Positions 57,342 to 64,000 of a stretch of 64,000 bases of DNA are shown piece after piece. This stretch comes from Nilaparvata lugens. Taxonomy: Eukaryota > Arthropoda > Insecta > Hemiptera > Delphacidae. The first letter of the stretch is position 1; each line of letters starts with the position of its first letter. The position numbers were made by a program, and so were the translations under genes. The notes under the pieces were generated by a model. The model ran no database searches. It was given only the letters and a program-made list of their open reading frames with translations, and was not told the DNA's origin. Location: the NCBI RefSeq assembly GCF_014356525.2, contig NC_052507.1, positions 42,761,295 to 42,825,294 of the forward strand. Direction: 5' to 3'.

Positions 57342-58237
57342 GGAGAGCTGCAAAATATGAAATATGATCTTCAGTAATATGATCTTCAGTAATATGATCT
57401 TCAGGAGCGAAGATTCTGCCGGGTGAAAGAGGCCTTAGGATTTTTCTTTGAACCACATGTTTGTAAACATGTTCATGAAATGAACCACTGTTTATGTTTT
57501 GCTCTAAAGATGACGAATATAAAGTATTAAATATGTGGAAGGGTTAGGTGTTAGGTTCTATTTAGATTATATTTAATAATGTTTTATTAGGATACATTAG
57601 GTTTTTGCTTTGAGATTTTAATATGCTAGAAGGGGCTAGAGTCCAGGTAGAGTTATGTTTTTTGATGTTTCAAAGGTGGAAGGATTGGTTAGGGGGTTAG
57701 AATTTTGCTTTGAAATCTAAATTATTAAATGTGAGAGGGTTAGGGGTTTGTGGTTGGGTTTTTTAGGTTATATTTAATAATGTTACATAAGGTTAGGTTA
57801 GGTTTTTGCTTTGAAATGACAATATGCTGACTCAGTTATAGTGCTTTTTAACATCAGTTAAAAACAAACGTTATATTTTATTAATTATATTTTTCAAAAG
57901 TACTCTTTCTTTTATTGAATAAAATGGAATAAAATAATAATATATTGATTATTATATTGAATTAAATTATTAATCATCATTGGATGATAATATCATCATC
58001 AAAATAGAATGACGATTGACTCCAGTTACAGTGCTCGGTAACCATCATCACAAAGAACGTTACATTCAAAGAACTGACTGAATGGAATGGGAAAAAACCG
58101 TTACTAATGCATGGGCGATACGGTGCTGACTGAGACCGAGAGTGATTTGTTAAAATGCATTTATTGCGGAAAAATTGATTGGGCACTGCTACTTCAATCA
58201 GAGCTATTCCTGAGAATATTATATTATTATTTATTTT
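57342..58237. other. Spacer with diverged direct repeats
   Basis: GATCTTCAGTAATAT repeats at 57369-57400. About 57526-57630 and 57724-57830 form a diverged direct repeat 198 bases apart (AGGGTTAGG, ATTATATTTAATAATGTT, GGTTTTTGCTTTGA). No gene. Confidence 0.5.
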
Positions 58238-58402
58238 CCAATTACCTGATAATGGCATTATTTATAGCCGAAACATGTCGTGTTGAATAATTTTGAAAAG
58301 GGTAATCAGATTTATTAGAATATAAATATAAGAATTATTACTTATTTTCCAATCACTTGATAATGGCATTATTTATAGCCGAAACATGTCGTGTTGAATA
58401 AT
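58238..58402 (+). ncRNA. Two tandem hammerhead-ribozyme-like motifs
   Basis: Two copies, 111 bases apart, of YTGATAATGGC, an AU-rich loop, GCC, GAAAC, ATGTC and GTGTTGAATAA. This follows the order of a minimal hammerhead: strand of stem I, CUGAUGA-like box, GGC/GCC stem II, GAAA, a tiny AC/GU stem III, GUC cleavage triplet, and the other strand of stem I (CAC or TAC pairing with GTG). Predicted cleavage points are after 58279 and 58390. Deviations: A in place of G8 in both copies, U in place of C3 in the second, and one unpaired U before stem II. Minimal hammerheads of this kind are known from Penelope-like elements, and such a relic lies 1.1 kb downstream. Activity is doubtful. Confidence 0.45.
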
Positions 58403-59254
58403 TTTGAAAAGTGTAATCAGATTTATAAATATTAGAATATAAATATAAGAATAAATATTTTTAATTCTATTCCTGGGAGTAGAGATAATTTTTATGTTCC
58501 ATAGAACAAACTTTCATGACGGGAGTTCTATCAATAATTGATCCTATTCTATCAAGACAAATTTTGTTTGTATATCTGACAGATCGCGTGAACAGCTTAA
58601 ACAATTTCCATTAAATTTTAATTATTCAGTATGATGAATGGAGGGTATTTTTAAAACTTCAGAAGTGTCCGTTGTGGAATCTGTTTGCAAAGGATGAGGA
58701 AATTTGGCCAGAATTTAACTTGACGAAAAAAAGGGGTTATTTATTAAAACGGCCAAATAGCTGTTGTTGCTTCTCCTGATGTAAAAATATCTTCCATAGA
58801 AATAAGGCACTTTTCCCATGAATCAATTATTCCCAAACATTAGTTGTGTTACCAAAGAAAATAGAAGGTAGCTTTCGATAAAAATATTGGAGAATATGCA
58901 TAACAGTTTGTTGATATTCACTTCAAACTGTCAGTATTCCTCATTAATAGCATCAATGCTCCCCTTACAAATAATGCTGACACAATGATGTGAATCTTAC
59001 TATATTAATTTGTTTACATTAGATCAGATGGAGATAAGATGATAGCTACCATTTCGATTTCAAAATTATGATTGCCATTTTTGCTTCTTATGCCAGCTGT
59101 TATTAGTTTCGATTTAAATTATGTTTGACATTTTTGCTTTTTATACCCATTGTTAGTATTATGTGGAATAAGCTCTCATTAAATGAAATAATAATCATTG
59201 AAGTCAATCATACTAAGCGAACAATTTCTATTTAAATATGTGTGTTTGCGGATA
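58403..59254. other. AT-rich spacer
   Basis: No gene. The tandem unit containing the hammerhead-like motif continues to about 58455. AATATGCATAACAG...CTTCAAACTGTCAGTAT at 58888-58935 recurs at 32055-32100. Confidence 0.4.
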
Positions 59255-59480
59255 TGTATATATGTCTGACGGATCTAGAAAACGTCTCTAACAATTCTAA
59301 TTGAATCAGGAATAGAGTACATTTGCGATGGAAAAATTATTTTGGAACAAGTCTCAACTCTGGGAAAAATCGCTGAAGCTCTTTCAGAAAGGATTATTGG
59401 TCCCGCAAGTAGCAACTGATCAAAAGAAGTTTCCATACTCTGTTGAAAACGTGAGAAAGAAAGTGTGAGCAAGTGAAAAA
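59255..59480 (+). repeat. Dispersed repeat family D, copy 1
   Basis: TATGTCTGACGGATCTAGAA, TCTAACAATTCTAATTGAAT, and so on to GTGAGAAAGAAAGTGTGAGC. A diverged copy in the same orientation is at about 61350-61580 (ACGGATCTCAGAAATGG, TCTAACAATTCTCACGAAAT). Confidence 0.6.
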
Positions 59481-59529
59481 GATTATAATAGCTGTAGTTG
59501 AGTTACCAAATTTAGCGACCTTATTTTAA

Positions 59530-60185
59530 AACATTGCAGTATTCATGGAACATCTGGAAGAATAGGAAGCATTCGAAAAAACCGTCCTTCTTCCATACAT
59601 CAGGGGTACTACCGACCATATTGGAAGAATACTGGGAAATTATCAAATCAAACCAGTCTAGAAACCACTCCAAACTATTTCGAAACTTCTAAAGGGACCC
59701 TTTCAGAGATTAGAACTAGAAAATCAGGGTGTCTAAGATGTATGTAGATCAAACAAATAGAAGAATATCAGCCAGGATAGAAGAACACAAATTGAACATA
59801 AAAAACACACAATCCACTTCAGCCCTTTACAACCATGAAAAAAACACAGGTCACAAAATAAATTTATTTCAAGAATTCAAAACAAATAGCTAACATTCAA
59901 GATTTTCGGTTTAGGATTGTAGGAGAGGCCCTAGAAATAGAGAAACAAGGGAGCCTTAACAAAAGAGATGACAGTACAAATATATTTTACCTTTGGAAAA
60001 TCATTCTCAACACAGCACAAAAGCCAGACACTTCTCCGGGAATTCCATTCACTCAGCAGCGCCAGGCCGAACACGTGGAAGAAGGAGAGGTGAGGAGGTA
60101 CTCCCTTCAACCACGTGTAAGAACTTCCAAACACATGCAGGAGTCAGTGTAGCTAAAACTGCGCTCCGAGGATGTCATTTGTTAT
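59530..60185 (+). pseudogene. Penelope-like element, GIY-YIG endonuclease end
   Basis: Plus-strand frames match in order the C-terminal part of a Penelope-like RT/endonuclease. Linker: VLLPYIRGTTDHIGRILGNY (about 59585-59645). GIY-YIG domain: KMYVDQTNRRISARIEEHK (59736-59795; the family usually has YIGQT, so the Gly is replaced by Asp), SALYNHEKNTGHKINLFQEF. After a shift near 59890: ANIQDFRFRIVGEALEIEKQ, SLNKRDDSTNIFYLWKIIL. The remaining tail runs to a stop near 60155. RT and the N-terminus are absent. At least three disablements. Penelope-like elements move with this endonuclease and often carry hammerhead ribozymes. Confidence 0.82.
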
Positions 60186-60277
60186 AATGGCAAAACGTCA
60201 GCAAGTAATTGAAACTGCTTATCGGATGTATCCGGTTGATATATTAGCATGTTCATCCATCCGCGAATTTTCAAAAG

Positions 60278-60329
<52 letters not shown>

Positions 60330-60366
60330 CACATAACAGGAGACACTTTAAAGTTTGTAATATCAA
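60186..60366. repeat. Spacer with (TA)n microsatellite
   Basis: A TA tract at about 60282-60329 with one interruption. Just before the foldback, ACAGGAGACAC is present twice (60335 and 60372). Confidence 0.7.
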
Positions 60367-61144
60367 TAAAAACAGGAGACACAAGATATAAATAGATTGA
60401 AAACACTTGAAAACTTACATTAGAAATGGGGGGAATTTTCGGAGACTGAGTCTCCTTTCTCAACCGAGCAGACTGCAGTTTTGAATCCAACGGTTGACCA
60501 CAGAGTACGCAAGGAGACTCAATTGTAGCAGCAGAGACCACAGATTATGCGGTGCAGATGGATGGAGAGAAAAAGGGTACAGATTCAGGTGACATTTAGG
60601 GGTATTTATATTATATATTTCATGGGGTATTTAGGGGGCGGTTACAAATACATAGTATCATAGCTATCAACTGTTTAATTAAATTGAAATAAATTTCACA
60701 GCTATCAAATATATATTAAATGTTCAATAAAAATGAAAAATGAATTTCATTCAAGTTCAATTCTACAATTCCTCTCTCCAATTTTAGTCTAATTCTTTCT
60801 TGATTTCTAATTTCAAATCTCCTCTTTTCCATCAATTCATAAGCTACACCTTTCCTTATTCATAACTCACTCAAATCTTGAATATCCCGTTTGTAACCGC
60901 CCCTAAATACCCCATAATGTCCCCTGAATCTGTACCCTTTTTCTCTCCATCCGTCTGCACCACGTAATCTGTGGTCTCTGCTGCTACAATTGAGTCTCCC
61001 TGCGTACTCTGTGGTCGATCGTTGGATTCAAAACTGCAGTCTGCTCGGTTGAGGAAGGAGACTCAGTCTCCGAAAATTCCCCCCATTTCTAATATAAGTT
61101 TTTAAGTGTTTTCAATCTATTTACATCTTGTGTCTCCTGTTTTA
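60367..61144. mobile_element. Foldback-type element with 255-280 bp inverted repeats
   Basis: The left arm (60367-60648) and right arm (60890-61144) are inverted copies differing at only scattered bases, apart from a 28-base insertion in the left arm near 60605-60632. Both contain ACAGGAGACACAAGAT, GGAGACTGAGTCTCC (itself a palindrome), and GGGCGGTTACAAA at the inner end. The 240-base centre is AT-rich and unrelated. (TA)n tracts abut both outer ends, which suggests insertion into TA repeats. Both arms keep the same reading frame (ESPCVLCG, LDSKLQSARLRKETQSPK), so the arms may derive from a coding or exon-like sequence. No transposase is present. Confidence 0.85.
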
Positions 61145-61145
61145 A

Positions 61146-61192
<47 letters not shown>
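61145..61192. repeat. (TA)n microsatellite right of the foldback
   Basis: About 46 bases of TA, the counterpart of the tract at 60282-60329. Confidence 0.85.
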
Positions 61193-61197
<5 letters not shown>

Positions 61198-61349
61198 TGT
61201 TTCAAAATCAGCTCGAAACTATATCGAAAGAAACATAATATTCCATCAGCTGGTCCTATTTCTTTTTATCCTATACTATTAAATTTCTGTATAATTATAT
61301 CCTCAGATGTTCAGTTGTTTAGATGTTTAGATATTTAGATGTTTATAAT

Positions 61350-61580
61350 TATGTTTGTATTCCAACGGATCTCAGAAATGGCTCTAACAATTCTCACGAA
61401 ATTCAGAGCATGATAGGTTTATAATATGAAAATTCGGTTGCACTAGGTCTCATCCCTGAGAGAACTCGCTGAAGGAAATTGAAAGGATGTTTATCATTCA
61501 TCCTTGGAAAAACAGCTGATAATAATTATTTCGTCATCTGTTGATGATGAAAGTGAGTGAGCGAGTTCATGTGTGTGGGA
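61350..61580 (+). repeat. Dispersed repeat family D, copy 2
   Basis: Diverged relative of 59255-59480. Preceded at 61309-61345 by a few tandem units of TTTAGATG(T). Confidence 0.55.
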
Positions 61581-61637
61581 CTGTGTCAAAACTATGACTC
61601 AGCTGCTGAATTTTGTATTCATTCGATCAGGTACTTA

Positions 61638-61776
61638 GTGCCGGTTGCAAAATAGCCGGATTATTTCCAATCCTGATAGATTCCAGTAGATCCATCTTTT
61701 TGAAATGGTCTTCTCTGATTTGGTTAACGTGAAATTAATCAGGATTAAAATCCAACCGGCTTTTGTGCAACCGGGC
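61638..61776. mobile_element. Small MITE with CCGGTTGCA inverted ends
   Basis: Left end GTGCCGGTTGCAAAATAGCC and right end (minus strand) GGCCCGGTTGCACAAAAGCC are inverted, and the similarity continues through an inner AATCCTGAT on both sides. About 139 bases, non-coding. A target duplication is not clear. Confidence 0.7.
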
Positions 61777-62135
61777 CTTTGTGAGGGAAATTTTTGAATT
61801 TCTCTGGGATTTGATATCAATTTACTGTGATTAGATAGAACATTTCTGTATGAACTATGAATGATATTATAGTTTCTTCTTTTGTAAAAAATTTGTTATG
61901 CTTTTGTACTCCAGAGCGAAGCTCTGTCTAATCGAAGTGATTAGAATTATTCAAATTAACATTAAAATGTCCACTTAAAAATTTATGGTAGCGAAGATTA
62001 GGACATGAGAAATCAGCCACATAAAATGTTAGACTAATTATTATGAATGGACTCTTATATATAAATGTACTTCCATGGAAGAAAGAATCAGTGGATTGGC
62101 TGCTTCTACACTTTTGAATAAGTGAAACGAAGAGT

Positions 62136-62286
62136 AAAGCTACGTTTACACCAAAGTTATTAACATAATGTGAACATTTGATGAACATAATTATGTGCTA
62201 GTCAAGTTCCGTTCAATCTAATAGAATTCATAAGGATTAAGTTATCAATATTTTGTCAATAACTTCGATGTAAACCAGCTTAAGCG
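62136..62286. mobile_element. Small MITE with AAGCTNNGTTTACA inverted ends
   Basis: Left end AAAGCTACGTTTACACCAAA GTTATTAACA and right end (minus strand) TTAAGCTGGTTTACATCGAA GTTATTGACA are inverted repeats of about 30 bases with few mismatches. About 150 bases, AT-rich, non-coding. Confidence 0.7.
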
Positions 62287-62970
62287 ATAGGGTATGCCAG
62301 AAATTCCAGAATAAGCAAGAGATCCATGGACACCAGAGCCAACCAATTCCAAATAAACTTGATTTGGAATTCTATTTTCAATTGCATTAAGCAAAAGCAA
62401 AAATAACATGATCACTGCTAATTTGATAACTGTCAACGAAAAATATCAATTGCCTATGGATTAAGTCGAGGTCGACTCTTAAGCCCTGCTCAATATTCCA
62501 CAAAATTCGCTGCAATTAGTCTACTATTCTACAGAGCACTTCCAACACATTAATTAATAAATTCAAATGATTAGACTCAATAATTTTCATGCCAAGCTGT
62601 GGCCTAATTTATTTATTTATTACCGATAGAGGGCAGATCATGACATGCTCCTAGCAAATAGTTGGTCCGTGACATTAGCAATAGGTTATAACATTTAGCA
62701 ATTTAATTGGGAAACATTGCATGATTCGATAAAAATATCCCCTGATGTCAAGATGGGTGCATAAGAGCAACTGGGTGGCACCATAAGGCATCGCTAACAT
62801 TTTATTGCTTTTCAAAATACGCAGTCGAATGTATATTTCAACAGAGTTGAATGTGTTGTTCAAACTGAGGTGATAGCAACGCGACTAATCATCACACTTA
62901 CTGACAACGATTTTTGGGTAACTAAGTATTATAGAAATGTAATTGAATGAAACTTGAAACGGTCCTATAT
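62287..62970. other. AT-rich spacer
   Basis: No supported gene or repeat. Confidence 0.35.
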
Positions 62971-63400
62971 ACAGGGTGATTCATAATTATGGTAAAATAT
63001 TTTAATACGTGATAGTAGAGGTAAAAAGAAGAAAAAAGTTCTCATAAACATATATCCATAAACGCTTCATTAGCGAGCTATTCAGGGTGAAAGATTTCGC
63101 CAGGAATTCAGTTCCTCTGGTGAAATACAACGATGCTGAATTGTTTGGGAACTAGTTTTTGAAAAACGTATGCTGGATTCATATGGAAAAATATCTGAAA
63201 AATTGAATAAAACCAGTCTGGAAGCTGTAGTGTGAGTAGTTTTTGAGATAAAAGTTGAAATATGCAAAAAATCTAAGTAGAAAAACACAGAATGTCGAAA
63301 AACAAAACAGTGTTTTGTAACAAAAACAAATCTTATTTTTCAACTGCCAGCAACACATATTATCATTTCAATCCATGATTAAATCCATTTACCAAAAGAA
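62971..63400 (+). repeat. CAGGGTG dispersed repeat, second copy
   Basis: Starts CAGGGTGATTCATAATTATG after TATATA. Shares CAGGGTG, AAAATAGTTTTT-like and GAGATAAAAGTTGAAA segments in the same order with 13841-14540. It is well diverged, and no coding region follows. Confidence 0.5.
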
Positions 63401-64000
63401 TGTCCGATCAAAGCCTTTCAGATTGGGAGGCCACTCATTTGATTCGAATTGCGAAACGTGGCTGCCGGCTGGTATGTGATTTATTTGGAACATGTGAGCT
63501 TCTGGCACCTAGCACAATGCATCTAAAAATAATAATTCCTCCATTCTTTAACTCAGCATTCCATTTCTGGCAACACACTCCTGTTCTTGATGCACTCTGT
63601 TTTCACCTTCTGTATGACACTAATCAGCCTAGGCTCTATGATAATAAATCTTAGCTTATGATTCTACTGATTATAATGGAGGATATTCTTGGTGGTCAAT
63701 TGAATAGGAGTTTCATGAGTAGAATTGAATATCATGACACATTGAACATTTTACAAAAGCTTTTTCATAAATTTATATAAAAAAGCTCATTATACAAAAT
63801 ATCTTAGAATGGGTAAGGGAAAGATCCGGAGAAATGAGTTCCGTTTATTGTCAAAACATAAATGTATTTCCCAATTTCAGGGAGATTTATATTTTCCTCG
63901 TAGAATTCCCTCGAAGTCCATAAATATGATTTTGGGCATCCCTACTCCACCAGAAGGTTTAAGCTTTCACAAAGAATTATACTGAATGGGAAGTGTTATT
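63401..64000. other. Right-end stretch
   Basis: No supported gene; an 84-codon plus frame at 63403-63654 is unrecognised. Confidence 0.3.

Noticed and set aside
60329..60541. Minus frame in the foldback as a gene
   Set aside because: It lies in the inverted arm, is repeated in the other arm, and has no start context or domain; better treated as part of the element.

Overview
The window reads as AT-rich nuclear DNA of an insect. Its dispersed-repeat style and retroelement set (BEL/Pao, PHD-type non-LTR ORF1, RTE, R4/Dong-like, Penelope-like, TTAA-flanked MITEs) fit a hemipteran, plausibly a planthopper; the species call is inference from general resemblance, not a database result. I find no host gene I can support. 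Almost every coding stretch belongs to a mobile element, usually truncated or frameshifted, separated by AT-rich DNA, short repeats and simple-sequence arrays.

Layout. 1-0.9 kb: minus-strand non-LTR reverse transcriptase fragment. 1.6-3.1 kb: minus-strand long coiled-coil, gag-like ORF with three kinds of internal peptide repeat. 4.46-11.8 kb: the best-defined element, a minus-strand LTR retrotransposon with about 2.1 kb LTRs, CTCT target-site duplication, polypurine tract and TATA box, whose only ORF is a 561-residue Gag (no protease, RT or integrase). 13.8-17.8 kb: degenerate plus-strand non-LTR element with its RT core deleted. 17.8-22 kb: BEL/Pao pol relic lacking the integrase core. 24-25.3 kb: copies of dispersed repeat family A. 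26.1-27.9 kb: 5'-truncated minus-strand non-LTR element. 28.6-29.5 kb: 3' end of an R4/Dong-like element sitting inside (TAA)n. 31.2-32.2 kb: family B repeats with (CA)n cores. 34.9-40.5 kb: nearly intact minus-strand non-LTR element (PHD-type ORF1, EN-RT ORF2 broken by one homopolymer frameshift) with an unusual 1.6 kb spacer. 41.3-43.0 kb: piggyBac-type non-autonomous element. 43.2-44.9 kb: a family A copy in which an 8-bp motif has expanded into a 1.1 kb minisatellite. 45.3-48.0 kb: two further non-LTR relics, one RTE. 48.1-49.2 kb: decayed copy of an uncharacterised arthropod protein family. 49.8-54.4 kb: 136-bp tandem repeats and an LTR-like block. 55-57.3 kb: family B nested in family C, with the empty site visible nearby. 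58.2-60.2 kb: tandem hammerhead-like motifs and a Penelope-like GIY-YIG endonuclease relic. 60.4-61.1 kb: large foldback. 61.6-63.4 kb: two MITEs and a second copy of the CAGGGTG repeat.

The elements do not form one pathway. The main interest is in the element biology: a gag-only LTR element dependent on helpers, insertion preferences, nested insertion with an empty site, and birth of a satellite inside a dispersed repeat.
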